From the NCBI GenBank assembly GCA_963922205.1, contig CAWUHX010000009.1, forward strand, positions 1,674,001 to 1,738,000: a stretch of 64,000 nucleotides of DNA, written 5' to 3'. The notes below the pieces were generated by a model. It searched no databases, was not told the origin of the DNA, and saw only the letters and a list, made by a program, of their open reading frames with translations. The first letter of the stretch is position 1, and every line of letters starts with the position of its first letter. This document shows positions 1 to 10,111 of this stretch, one piece after another. A program made the translations under genes and the position numbers. This DNA is from Romanomermis culicivorax. Taxonomy: Eukaryota > Nematoda > Enoplea > Mermithida > Mermithidae.

Positions 1-429
1 GCAAACTAGTTTATCATTAAAAGTTGATTCTTCCGGACAAAAGTGTTTCAATATAAATGGAAGTTTCATTCTACGAACCCAGTGATATAAAAAGTACAAG
101 CAATAAACACCACAAACTGAACTATCCCAACCCTGCAAGCGCACAGAGTTATAATTTTGCACTTTACTATTTCGATTCATGAAATCAATATATTCTTGTA
201 TATATGGGCACATACCATAAGAGTCAAAATAATCAATGTGTCCATTCTGATCAAAGTACATTGCGATCCAATGCTGCCCTGGTTCATTTGACATATCTGT
301 ATTTGCAATAATAGCTGCTGGATATCTAGTTATCGTCCAATTTAGCTGATCTCTAGCAAATACACCATGAAAAACCTTCTTCAGAAATGCATCTCTCTGA
401 ATTAGTTGAACAATCTCGTAGGAGTTCAT
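1..429 (-). CDS. PRO: Polinton adenain-like cysteine protease (PRO), N-terminal 143 codons
   Basis: Maturation protease of the Ulp1/adenain fold found in Polintons. The frame starts at ATG 429-427 and stays open to base 1, so the C-terminus lies outside the window. Landmarks in order are PGQHWIAMYF with the presumed catalytic His at about residue 53, IDYFDSYG with Asp about 69, a Gln at about 99 in RLQGWDSS, and the nucleophile Cys about 106 in SSVCGVYCLYF. This is the His-Asp-Gln-Cys order of the family. Its ATG overlaps the integrase stop in an ATGA arrangement, which is compact packing for an animal genome. No stop or frameshift is seen in the visible part, unlike its neighbours. Family assignment is firm; activity cannot be judged from half a gene. 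Confidence 0.88.
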   Translation of the reverse strand, partial: MNSYEIVQLIQRDAFLKKVFHGVFARDQLNWTITRYPAAIIANTDMSNEPGQHWIAMYFDQNGHIDYFDSYGMCPYIQEYIDFMNRNSKVQNYNSVRLQGWDSSVCGVYCLYFLYHWVRRMKLPFILKHFCPEESTFNDKLVC

Positions 430-1505
430 TGCAAGTCGTTTTCATTAATCCATTCATTGAACTTATCTGGGTAACCACTCCATTTGACAAAAAGCTTCAC
501 AGATCCATCAATGAGCCTTTTTCCTTTTAAAACTTTTTCAATTTTGAAGGTTTTTGTGTTATCAAAGACAACTCTTTGCAATTCTTTTGCATAAAATGTA
601 CCCTGTATTTCTTCTCCTTGTAGATCTTTGATTTTATATAATGGCTGAGTAGTACGATTCATTACTTTATATACACAAAAAATTTCTTCTGTCCACTGTG
701 GTAGATAACCTTTATCAAAGTGCGGACGAAATTTAGAAATTTGTACATAGTCATTTATTTGTAGAGTTGGATGTTGTGAGCTGTTTCTTGGGTATAGGCG
801 ATTTCTAATTTCTGATTCATTTTCATAAGTGACATTCACAGGCTTTTCACCAATTGAACGATGAGTAGAATTGTTGTATGCTCCAACCAGTTGTTGAAGT
901 ATATCTATCCATTTGAATGTCTTTCTGTCAGTGAAGTATCTCCACATTTTTGATTTTAAGGTACGACTGAACCGATCCACAATTGAACATTTCACATCCT
1001 CATTTTGAGAGGTAAAAAACTGTATCTCCTCCGAGTTTAGAAGCTTTTGAAATTCGTAATTGACAAACTCTTTACCTTTATCTGTGTGAATACACCAAGG
1101 CTTCCTCCTGCTTGATATAATGTCTTTAAAAGCTGTACATACAGATAAGGCACCTTTATTTTTTAGTGGTCTTACCCATGCAAATTTGCTAAAAACATCA
1201 ATACAGCATATCATATACTTTTGTCCCTTGTTGTACTCGCTATATGCTTGCATATCAACCAAGTCAGCCTCCCATTGAGCATCAATGCCACTGACCTAAA
1301 TTCTATTACGTTTAAACTTTTTATAGGCCTGCTTATGTAATGTGTAAGGATCCTGTTTTTCTAGCCAATTCTTCACATCATTTAGAGTTTTACTTCTGTC
1401 ATACTGCTTTGCCTGCTTGTACAGCTTGCGAACACCACCCTAAGATCCAGAAGCCCCTATATCTGTCTACAATGTTTTCAGGACTGCTTCTTTAGAAGTC
1501 TTCAT
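426..1505 (-). pseudogene. INT: Polinton integrase (rve core plus chromodomain), three in-frame TAG codons
   Basis: Retroviral-type DDE integrase of a Polinton. The ATG at 1505-1503 opens a frame that matches the family throughout: an N-terminal helical region with GGVRKLYKQAK, then QWEADLVDM beginning the catalytic core (first Asp), HTDKGKEF carrying the second Asp, and a C-terminal chromodomain near FVKWSGYPDKFNEWI. The frame is broken by TAG at 1467-1469, 1440-1442 and 1296-1298; after the third, 278 codons are open to the TGA at 426-428. The start overlaps the end of the upstream PX-like gene by 14 bases and the stop overlaps the protease start. The third metal ligand of the core was not pinned down by eye. 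The gene is almost certainly dead, unless amber codons are read through. Confidence 0.88.
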
Positions 1506-2256
1506 ACTTCAACTTTTTCTTTTTACCAGACTTTTTATCATTAGAAAAACTTAATCGCTTTTTAACATCAACATTATGAAATGGAGAATTGTTGATTGTT
1601 TCGTCAGTTTTATAGTGATTAATGAGCTTTAAGTGATTTGGATTTCCAATATAGGCTTTGGGTACATTAAGCTTCACCAAATGTTGCGCAAATTCTTGAT
1701 AACCTTCTGGAGGTGGAGCTGTAGGTCTGTCTCTTATAAAATCATGTAATAAATCTATGATATTGCTGTTGGGTACTCTAACACCATTTAAAATAACTTC
1801 ACTTTGCTTGTTTACATCAAAATCACTTTTATTGAGCACTTCTAGAAGCATTTCAGCTTGCTTGACTTTAGCTCTAGGTAAGCCTCTCAACCAGACTCTA
1901 CCATCATCTGAAGATTGTTGTTCATTTTTTAGCTGTCTCTGATTAGGTGTAGATGATTGTTCTTCATTTTTCATTTGCTCCTGATGTAGGTTATCAATAT
2001 CTACCGATTGTTGATATGTATCATTCAGCTTACCATCTTTTAATTCAACCTCAATCAGCTTTTTACTCTCCTCATCGAGCTTCAAGTATCTGTGAGAAAG
2101 TTGTTCATATAGCTTATATTGAAGTTCTGCAGACATATCATTATTTTTCAATATGCGTTCAAGCTCCATTTTGAAATCGGACATTTGCTTTCTCAAACCA
2201 TTATTAGAATTTTGGAAACTTTTCTTGTCAAACATGTCTTGCAGAACAATAACCAT
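1492..2256 (-). CDS. PX-like Polinton protein with N-terminal coiled coil
   Basis: A 254-residue protein starting at a true ATG (2256). Residues 1-75 are rich in Glu, Lys and Leu and look helical (LQYKLYEQLSHRYLKL). A Gln/Glu/Ser-rich linker follows. From about residue 120 comes a compact conserved part: LRGLPRAKVKQAEMLLEVL, then VILNGVRVPNSNIIDLLHDF, then an IGNPNHLKLINHY tail ending in a Lys-rich stretch. From memory, this second part occurs as a stand-alone protein in many animal Polintons, next to the integrase. No enzymatic motif is visible; the basic tail fits nucleic-acid binding or a core-protein role, which is inference. The reading frame is intact and its 3' end overlaps the integrase start. 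Confidence 0.72.
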   Translation of the reverse strand: MVIVLQDMFDKKSFQNSNNGLRKQMSDFKMELERILKNNDMSAELQYKLYEQLSHRYLKLDEESKKLIEVELKDGKLNDTYQQSVDIDNLHQEQMKNEEQSSTPNQRQLKNEQQSSDDGRVWLRGLPRAKVKQAEMLLEVLNKSDFDVNKQSEVILNGVRVPNSNIIDLLHDFIRDRPTAPPPEGYQEFAQHLVKLNVPKAYIGNPNHLKLINHYKTDETINNSPFHNVDVKKRLSFSNDKKSGKKKKLKYEDF

Positions 2257-2270
2257 TTTACTAGTGTATT

Positions 2271-2618
2271 TCAGGTTCTGATAACTTTGGGTAAAATTTC
2301 AGCAGCTAGTGCTAGCAGAGAGGGTAGAAGTATAGGTAAAAATCCACCACTTTGTATAATTTGCTGCTTTTTTGCTCTTAAGTTGATCTTTTGCTTTGAT
2401 GCTAAATGTCTTATAATCTTGCTATATTTAGCAAGCTTTTTCTTCTTTAGGATACTTATAGGAATATTTCCTTTCAGCAGGTTGTGACAAATTTCACATA
2501 AACAATGCACAAATTCATCTGGCAAAGTTTATAATAGTGCACTTCTTTGTTTCATATGATTACTGCAGCAATTTAAGACATGTAGATGGTGAATGTACTC
2601 TCGCAGCAACTTTGACAT
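2271..2618 (-). pseudogene. Small Polinton protein with basic middle and hydrophobic tail, broken by TAA
   Basis: The ATG at 2618-2616 starts a short helical N-terminus. After 29 codons it meets TAA at 2529-2531. The same frame then continues for about 80 codons: a Cys-containing segment (VHCLCEICHNLLKG), a strongly basic stretch with repeated Lys/Arg, and a Gly-Gly hydrophobic tail (QSGGFLPILLPSLLALAA). This layout of a basic segment followed by a GGF-type hydrophobic module is common in small proteins encoded near the integrase of animal Polintons and resembles small virion core proteins. A structural or membrane-active role is inference. With no ATG after the TAA, the downstream part would not normally be translated, so it is called a pseudogene. 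Confidence 0.65.
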
Positions 2619-2684
2619 GGCATTCTATTAGAAATTCAAAATGAATAATGAGACATTTCAGATAGCAACAGGTATATATACATT
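2619..2684. other. Short spacer between Polinton genes
   Basis: Sixty-six bases between the small basic protein and the secreted cysteine protein; no coding sequence or RNA motif is recognisable. Confidence 0.6.
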
Positions 2685-3383
2685 TCAAGCTGGGGGTCGT
2701 CTATCATAGAGTGCATCCATCAGAACTGATATTTCATTGTTATCATACAGATTCAAAGCATTTAACATTACACTCTGCAATGTTTCCTGCCTACAGCACG
2801 CATGTGTTTGATGATCTCCAATCAAAGTTGGACAATATTGTGTATTTGTAAATTGTCCTTGTCCAGGCTTACACCATATGGCATTTCTAAGAAAGTTTCT
2901 TAAATGTACCGCTTCATGTTTGTTATATGAAGTAATAAAACCAGCTCCTGTGAAACTTTTGTAAGTTATGATTACAAACTGACGATTCTTTATATTCTTG
3001 TCATCCTCGAGATCAATACTCTCAATTTTTTTATTGAGTACATTGAGTAACGAGGGTACCATATGCTTGCTAGTGTTGAATGTAGGTGCCCTAATATTAT
3101 CAAAATTATTGCTCATGTCACAACAGGCATAGAGATTGCCATTGTGGGGTATTTTTGTTGAACATCTTTCAGAATTAGGATGAAATAAACTACCCGTTTT
3201 GTTGCAAGTTAATGCTCTCAATAGGAAATTTCGGAAAGATACTTGTGCAGCAAGAGCAGATCCATAGGACCTCATCAAAAAGAGATGACTGTAAGAAAGA
3301 TCATCTGCACTTTTGAATCTCGAGCAGACAGCTAATATCAAAGCCGCAAGAAAAGTGAAACACATTGTTTTATTATAAGCCAT
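2685..3383 (-). CDS. Secreted protein with two CC-type cysteine modules (novel cargo candidate)
   Basis: Not recognised as a known family. The first true ATG is at 3383; an open GTG-started extension to 3401 exists but is less likely. Residues 1-20 form a signal peptide or anchor (CFTFLAALILAVC). The rest contains two copies of one module. Copy 1 runs from FRNFLLRALTC through SERCSTKIP to LYACCD and ends near VPSLLNVL. Copy 2 runs from LRNFLRNAIWC through QYCPTLIG to HACCRQ and ends near ISVLMDAL. Each module has four cysteines spaced C-x(11-12)-C-x(10-11)-CC, then about 25 residues and a Leu-rich helix. A third copy lies in the gene at 3977-4477. The frame is intact inside an otherwise decaying element. 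An extracellular or virion-surface role is inference. Confidence 0.6.
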   Translation of the reverse strand: MAYNKTMCFTFLAALILAVCSRFKSADDLSYSHLFLMRSYGSALAAQVSFRNFLLRALTCNKTGSLFHPNSERCSTKIPHNGNLYACCDMSNNFDNIRAPTFNTSKHMVPSLLNVLNKKIESIDLEDDKNIKNRQFVIITYKSFTGAGFITSYNKHEAVHLRNFLRNAIWCKPGQGQFTNTQYCPTLIGDHQTHACCRQETLQSVMLNALNLYDNNEISVLMDALYDRRPPA

Positions 3384-3469
3384 CACCTGAGAAACAACCA
3401 CTCACCACCAAAATACAAATACAAAACTGAATATTATAACTCACACATTGCTTATATACAATAAATGGT

Positions 3470-3922
3470 TCATGAAAAACTGGAGATTTCATTTTGTAGT
3501 ATCCCTAAATATAAAATGTTTCTATCACATACACTGCTTTGATTGATCAACATGAAGTAGAACTTGTCTTCTTGGCTCGACCCGGCAAACAGGTCATGGA
3601 TATACTGCACATCTATGCATCTTTTTCTTAGTTCTCCAAAGAGCTCCAAGGTGAAGAACCAAAATCCAGTAATTTAATTTTTCCTTCGTTTAATTTGATG
3701 AAATTCATTATATTGTACAGCCTTTAACTTGTAATCTTCTTTCCGATTTTGGCTGAATCTTAACCATAAAACATCAGCATATTGAGCTTGCATGTGCTTA
3801 ATGATGGGTACCCCTTAAAATTACATATACAACATATTTAATTATAAATAGGTGCACATTATATTACCTCTAATTTTTGCCATAAGTCGTATTAAAAATA
3901 ATTCAAATGATGCTGGAGACAT
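3470..3922 (-). CDS. Candidate two-exon small Polinton gene, in-frame TAA in exon 2
   Basis: A weakly supported gene. The ATG at 3922-3920 starts MSPASFELFLIRLMAKIR. A 54 bp AT-rich intron (3814-3867, GTAATA to TTTTAAG) then joins in phase to GVPIIKHMQAQYADVLW. The frame reaches TAA about 65 codons in, then continues open for roughly another 60 codons to TGA at 3470-3472 (FFTLELFGELRKRCIDV and onward). The intron matches the 50-59 bp introns of POLB in size, and the gene sits between two intact Polinton genes on the same strand. I do not recognise the product. The continuation after the TAA could mean a broken longer gene or chance. Confidence 0.38.
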
Positions 3923-3976
3923 TGGAAATAGGACTGCTTGTCTACAGGTACTGATGAGTGAATAAGAGCTGGAAGA

Positions 3977-4477
3977 TTATTCTTTCAAGAGTTTGAGAAA
4001 GGAATTTACAGTTTGTTTATTCAGCTCAATTGTTGCTAAATTTAGGCTCTTGAATTGACCATCTTCATCGCAGCATGCACGTATGTCAGCATTTAATGGT
4101 ACTGATTTCTGACATAGGGGCCAATATTCATGCATTTCATGTAGAGGGCATAATAAGTATTTTTCAATAAAGTGTGCTACATTCTGTCTACTACTGGCAT
4201 TGACTGAATACATTGTGATTTCATCATTCTTTATTTGCATCAAAATGAATGATTTTTCCTTCTGAATAGAAAAATTGCTTGTGAAAGCGGGTGCCCTGGT
4301 GTCATGTAGAATTGACCAAGAAAATCCTCCGAGGAACAGCATAAAACATATACTGGATGCTATTTTTCCATATGTCTTGTTGTCAAACATTCGGATTAAA
4401 AGGCATTGTGGAGGCGGACATGGGAGCATACCATTTAATGCATTATATACCCTTTCAGTTGTTGTATCAAACTCCAT
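3977..4477 (-). CDS. Membrane-anchored protein with one CC-type cysteine module
   Basis: Unrecognised protein of 166 residues from ATG 4477. Residues 1-34 are a short Pro/Cys-containing head (LPCPPPQCLL). Residues about 37-56 are a single hydrophobic segment (IASSICFMLFLGGFSW), a likely signal anchor. The remainder carries the same module as the gene at 2685-3383: HFIEKYLLC, then WPLCQKS, then IRACCDEDG, then a Leu-rich end (VNSFLKLL). Cysteine spacing is C-x(10)-C-x(12)-CC, close to the neighbour's. Upstream, an in-frame ATG at 4503 is followed by TAA, so translation from there would fail and 4477 is chosen. Two separate genes sharing a module, one apparently secreted and one anchored, suggest a duplicated cargo family specific to this element's lineage. 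Confidence 0.58.
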   Translation of the reverse strand: MEFDTTTERVYNALNGMLPCPPPQCLLIRMFDNKTYGKIASSICFMLFLGGFSWSILHDTRAPAFTSNFSIQKEKSFILMQIKNDEITMYSVNASSRQNVAHFIEKYLLCPLHEMHEYWPLCQKSVPLNADIRACCDEDGQFKSLNLATIELNKQTVNSFLKLLKE

Positions 4478-4504
4478 TTCCTCAACAGTGCGTTAGTTAT
4501 CCAT

Positions 4505-4800
4505 AATAGAAGCAACTTATCAGTAGATGTTTATAAAAGAAAATGATCCAAGCTGACAAGTTGAAGTGGTAGTGGAGGCTCTTATAAGTTTAGGATTGGA
4601 GACTTGGGTAGGATCTCCTGAGGTACATGCCAAGGTGTTCTGCCTGAGGTTTGGTGAAAGTTCTGGCGAGTATCTGGTGAAATGTCTGAGAGAGTTTTTA
4701 GTTTATTGTTTTTGTTAGCCTGTGGTCAGAACTGTTGCAACTTCCTTTGTCTAAACCCAAAGGCCAGTTACATCATCTTGACCCCACAGCTGCCTAACAT
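4505..4800. other. Intergenic stretch, nothing recognised
   Basis: Lies between the anchored cysteine protein and the ATPase. Both strands were read; only short open frames without family resemblance are visible. Confidence 0.5.
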
Positions 4801-5442
4801 TTATCGTGGTACATATATAATCATATCCGCGTCAGTTGGAAAGATATTTGTCCTGAGTCTAAATTTATCTGATGTGTCTTGAGTCAAATCAATAATCAAA
4901 TAGCCGTAAGATGACCCAGTGGCATCTTCAAAGGCTTCTATAAAGTGTTTAGAACCTGGAAAAATTTGCCTTCCCAATGTCTGTATCTGTAGTCTATCTG
5001 CTGGATTTTTCATTAGCACCAAATATTGAGCATTTATTCTACTTGTCCTCATTCCTTCAGAAAAAGCATTTTGGACAATGTGTATAACTGATAAATTCCA
5101 GTGTTGAGAGCCTCTTGTAAACAACTCATTGAGCCTCTTGTCAGTTTTCATTTCCTGCATCATGTCATCTAGAACTAATAATGGAGGCTGTTGTTTGAAG
5201 CTTTTCAGAACCTCAATAGATGGTAATCTATCGAGGAAAGAAACATTGCTACATTTGTTTTGCAAATCAGTGTAAGTATTCTGCCATTCAGTATAACACC
5301 ATATGATTCTCAATGATACTGGTTCAATCATTTGTTTGGCGAACAAGATTAGTTTTTTCACAAGCTCAGTTTTTCCCGATTTGGTAGGAGCTGAGACAAT
5401 ACAATTGAAAAGATGCTTCCAAGCGAAGTTGAAAGTAGCCAT
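4801..5442 (-). CDS. ATP: Polinton packaging ATPase (FtsK/HerA-like)
   Basis: P-loop ATPase of the A32/FtsK-HerA group that pumps DNA into capsids. The start is placed at Met 5442 (MATFNFAWKHLF), because the 11 codons before it are not family-like while residues from here match the usual start. Walker A is VSAPTKSGKTE at about residues 16-26, with Lys in place of the more usual Gly before SGKT. Walker B is PLLVLDDMM at about residues 86-94. The downstream motif around FTRGSQHWNLSVIHIVQN includes the polar residues expected of the sensor strand. At 213 residues it is slightly shorter than typical Polinton ATPases. No stop or frameshift is seen. Confidence 0.9.
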   Translation of the reverse strand: MATFNFAWKHLFNCIVSAPTKSGKTELVKKLILFAKQMIEPVSLRIIWCYTEWQNTYTDLQNKCSNVSFLDRLPSIEVLKSFKQQPPLLVLDDMMQEMKTDKRLNELFTRGSQHWNLSVIHIVQNAFSEGMRTSRINAQYLVLMKNPADRLQIQTLGRQIFPGSKHFIEAFEDATGSSYGYLIIDLTQDTSDKFRLRTNIFPTDADMIIYVPR

Positions 5443-5491
5443 TTGATTAAGCATATAGAACAAATGAATAAGCAAATTAACACATCAATAT

Positions 5492-8400
5492 TTATACTTT
5501 CCATCCATAAGGTACAGTTGTAAAATCTTTTACAATAATGTGTTTATCATATACAACTCTAAATTTTTTTTGTACAGGTCTAATTACAACAGTATGGTCC
5601 CGTTTTCTATCAATTCTTTCAGTAACAACATTAATTTCTTCTGTATCATTAGATATAATGAACGATTTTACCATTTGTTTTAAAGTTTCAAAGTTTACTT
5701 GTTTCGCTACTTTGTTATTTAATGTAATACCACGAACTTTTGTTACATGATGCAGTTTCTCGTCCTTTATACTATATACACAGTAGGAGTAGTTCTTCAG
5801 ACCACCACTGATAAATTCCATAATGTAAGATCCCTGACCATAATCCTTTAACTCATCCGTCATTTCGCCCAAAGACCATCCAATTGGTACTTTATATTCA
5901 TTGGTATCGCTAATGTTTGAGAAATAAATGACACTATCTGTGTCAAAATATAAAACATGTCGCTCCAACTTTTCGATATAAGAGTAAAGTGTTAGGGGGG
6001 CTTGAGTTGTTGTATAAGCTGCTATCACAGGGTTGACGTACAGCAATGTTAAGACAAAGTCTTCTTTCTCTGTGTAGCTGACAGCAATCAGAGTTTCACT
6101 AATGATTGTTACACTCTGAATAATTGCTGATGGATCAAATATAAGGTCGAAATAATGCTGCAGATTTGTAAAATAAACTGTCTTTGTCAAATTATTTCAT
6201 TGACCAAACTGAAAATGATATGACAGATTATAAGAACCATGTTTACAGTCTTAAAAATTCTTACTTTGCCCCAAAACGAATTTAGCATCAGCTTTGCCAA
6301 AGCCCATTTGCCTGGATTTTTTCAATTTCTGTTCTGTCCAGTGTTATTCCTTCACGCTCCTCTATATTGCTCAAGTATGCCTGCCTAGAGGCATCATTGC
6401 TACAATGCACCAGCCAGCCTTCCGCTTCCTACAAATCACAATAATATATATATATATATATATAATAAGACTTAATGTTTGTTTTACCATCTTCATTTTC
6501 ATAAAAGTTTTCACGTGGCTGGTGAATAAACCGCCATCTGGGTTGGAAATTTGATCATATCTATCCACAGCTTCGTAATGCCAAACTTCAAAGACTTTCA
6601 AAACCTGAAATTGGTTCTTGGTTAAACAGAGCTCACATCAGCTTATCAAATATTACCTTGTAGCCTTTATCTAGAGCTTTGTAAAGTTCCATTGTTACCC
6701 ACGTTCCCAGCAAGGCTTGATCTTCTTCATTTGAATGTGTACACTTGGGTAGCTGTAAGTCGGTGCATTGTCGACATAATGGAAATGTTAATTTACCATT
6801 TGAACAATAGGGTAAAATGGGGTGATAGAGATCTTGCGGAGGTAAAACGAGGCACTTGATCAAGCCTTCATATGGTTTTTCATTGACGTCTTTGAAGTTT
6901 TCCGTAATTAGCAATGGATGTCCGATTCGATATACACCATACTTGTTTGTGTATGGGTACAAACTACAGACATCCACATAATTTATCCTCTCTGTTTCCT
7001 CAATCTTGTGGTACAGCTTAATGGCATTTGTTCGACCACCGTAGAAGGCTACAAGAGTGAAACTTAAAAAAGAAACACTTGACACAAAAAGATCTTACCA
7101 TCTTTCAGACTCAAGGGTTCTACCGGTGCCGATTTCTTGAAAAATTCAGCCATCTCAAGATTGTTTGCAAGCAAGATGTTAAGTTCACATTCTTAAAGCT
7201 CAATGAGCTGATATCCTAGTTGTTTTAGATGTTGTCGATGTGCCATTGTTCTCATGTAGGTGTCCCGGGCAGTTGAAACTTGACCCGCTGTGAGATGGTT
7301 CCTCTGCTTCATGCATTTAGGACACCCATGCCATTAGCATCCATAAAACTCGTAAATTGTTCCTCCATTGATTCCATCTACCTTGTAAGAACTGACCCAA
7401 ACTTCCTTACCATTCAAAGCATGTTGGATATGCAGGTTGTTTTTGACATTCAACCACTGAAGCCATGTAATGGTCTTTACAGATTGTTTCTCTTTGCCAT
7501 CGTATCCATTATGTGGTACTAAACCTATCGTATCTTTCTTTAAAAAGAACTTACGATACACTTTATTGCATGCTCCAGCAATGGTGAGGGATTTTTCGAA
7601 TGGATCCACAGTTGTTTCACACATGAATATGTTTCGAAACTTGTGGCAGGCTTTGACGAGCACATCTACATCATTTTCGCAATATTTAATAAGCTCTTCT
7701 TGGAAATTGAACACCTAAAGATAGTGATAATGTCAAGTTATTGTACAATTATAATTTTATATCAACTAACCTTTTCTGTTTGCTGATAATACCATCACAT
7801 AAATTTGTCATGACTTTCCCCCTTCATCGTGTCTGGTGAATAAAAATGCACATCTGGCCATTTCCCAACGTAATTCCATTTTTCCTGTCTGTTGAACAAG
7901 TGGGGAAAGTAGCCTTTACAGAGCTCATCAATTTCAAATGCTCTTTGTAAAGTGCTGAGTGGCATAGGCAGAAAATTGAACGAATCTATAACTTTGATGC
8001 TGTCGACTGTCAGGGAAATGATGTTCAACCCTGAAGAAGCAATGTATTTAGTCATTTATACAATCAATATCAAATCTCACCTTTTGCGACAACTTTTGGA
8101 GCAATGCCTTCTTTATAGAAATATCCTAAAAGGAATTGTGAATCAAAGCCCTTGGCGTTATGAGCGATTGCAGTTGTATTTTTCATGGATGAGTTAAACA
8201 GAAATCTACAAAATTTGTCCAAGCAATCCTCTCCGATGAATGTTCGTTTTCTTGGTCCCCATTGGTGGCACACAGTATCAGAATCCTGATTTTGACATCT
8301 ATCACATATTACATGTGCTATACATAAATTGGGCACATGCTCCAGCTCTTCACCAAGCTGAGTCATCCTCAATACACGCTCTTGAGTGGTCTCAAAATGA

Positions 8401-10111
8401 AAGAAAACAAAACCTGGTATGATTTCTAGCTTTTCCCGTTTCAATTTTGATTTAGCACATGCAGATTGGTCATCCAACAGACTGTCTCCATTGCAGGAAT
8501 CCAAGACTACTGACTTCTTCAGTATCAGAGTCCCCTTCAACATCTATCCTTTGCATGTAGCATTGGTGACCTATAAGCAAGAGATTAATAAAAAGCTTAT
8601 CCGATAGTAAATTGACAATTCTTACCTTTTATCAAGACTTCCTGCTTACAAATTCGGCATTTAGTGTAACCACACTTGTGTTTTAATAAACCACTTTTAT
8701 GCACGTGTCTCTTGCATGACCTGCATCGGTGAATCTTATCACAAATCGAGACAGTCTTTGTACGCTTTGTCTTGGATCCAGTAGATGTGGCATCATACTC
8801 TCTTAGATGGTTGTTGTAGCAAAATACGCTTTTGAAGTAGGGGTTGCATTCTTTGAAAATTATAATTTCAACCTGTTTGCGAGGTGGATGATGGTAGCAC
8901 GAAGTGCACTTGTTGATGCATCGATGATCATATTCATTCACACCAGTAGGATTGTGAAAAAATCCTGGCATAGAACTAATGACAGTGTAGTGCTGGTCAT
9001 GATAGTACAAATGGATAACTTTTTCAGCATCATTATACCCTAAATGATTCAAAAGTTGCATTATGACAAAGAAGCAAAATACAAACTCACCTTCAAAGAT
9101 GATGGCGCAATAGTGCTCCTTGCTAAACAGCTTGATTTTGTAGTCAGGCAAAACATCTTGAATCTTCTTGAGCTCCTTGATGCTGCATGGACCATGGTGG
9201 TTGGATAAGCCAGCTTCATCCATCAGCTCCATAGCTTTTTGTTTTTGCAAGGTATGGTGGTCAGAATCTCCTTTAGGAATACTGTTCCATAAGTATGTTG
9301 GATTCTCCTTGTTGAGTTGGGCTATGGCTGTGACAATGGCTCTCGGAAGGCATAAGTTGTCTCGATTGTTTATATGTACAAAGCATCCACTTTTTCCTCG
9401 ATATAAAAACTCGTCGTGAGTAAAAACCCTCCATTTGTTATGCAAACCAGCACCTTGCACTTTCTTTACTGTCACCAACTTTATTGCTGCTGCCGGATCT
9501 TCTAAGGTGATCTGCTGATTTGATTGAATGACACGCTCGAATAAATCAACCATGATGCTTCCGTTGAAATTTATGTGAGGCCGAAAATGTACGAGAATAG
9601 GATTGTCGAGGTTAGGATGGTAAAAAGCTGCTCTGACTAAATCATCCTCGTGTATATCAGTTGTCATTTGATCAATTGCATGATCAAAAATTATAGGTAG
9701 CTGTTGGTATAAATTGTTGCACTGTTCGAGGTTCGTCAAGAAGAACTGTCGCATCTGCCCCCTCATTCGGAATAACTGTACTCTTTGTTCTGCACTTTGG
9801 CCGAGGTAATAAAAGTGTTCAGGTGGAAATTCAACATTACCACCCTGCTGATTCAATTCATCTACATCATGTGCAATATATTCATCCACAGTTGTAATTT
9901 CCCAGTCTGATGAATTGTTACTATTGTCCAGTAATTCTGAAGTGCCTTCATCAGCACTGGGTAGAGTCCCCTGTCGATCTTCATTTTCGGCATCTTCTAA
10001 TGAACCCCAGGTATTGTCAGCTGGATCGAGAATCCACTCCAGAAACGAATCGTCCACATTTAAGTAGAATATGTAGGAATCACTAAAATCAGAATCATTA
10101 GAGTCACCCAT
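5492..10111 (-). pseudogene. POLB: Protein-primed DNA polymerase B of a Polinton, nine exons, several disabling changes
   Basis: Exons on the minus strand: 10111-9091, 9039-8626, 8570-8081, 8030-7771, 7714-7099, 7048-6657, 6604-6488, 6428-6265 and 6208-5492. All eight introns are GT-AG and 50-59 bp. The first two exons hold an acidic N-terminus and a Cys/His cluster (CRSCKRHVHKSGLLKHKC). The exonuclease follows: Exo I FFHFETTQ, Exo II AHNAKGFDSQFLL, Exo III YCENDVDVL. The polymerase has motif A VDVCSLYPYTNKYG, motif B LAKLMLNSFWGK and motif C YFDTDSVIY. Damage seen: TGA 7795-7797, TAA 7334-7336, TAA 7193-7195, TGA 6197-6199, a frame change in the T-run 6317-6322 (an A-run in coding sense), a further frame change between about 8480 and 8545, and His instead of the first catalytic Asp in Exo I. 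The first ATG is 10111. Confidence 0.92.

Noticed and set aside
3809..3922. PIF/Harbinger nuclease N-terminus suggested by MSPASFEL
   Set aside because: Only eight residues resemble that family; the continuation after the intron does not, and the context is Polinton.
1..10111. Intact, potentially active Polinton
   Set aside because: POLB, integrase and a small protein carry multiple stops and frame changes, and no capsid gene is visible.
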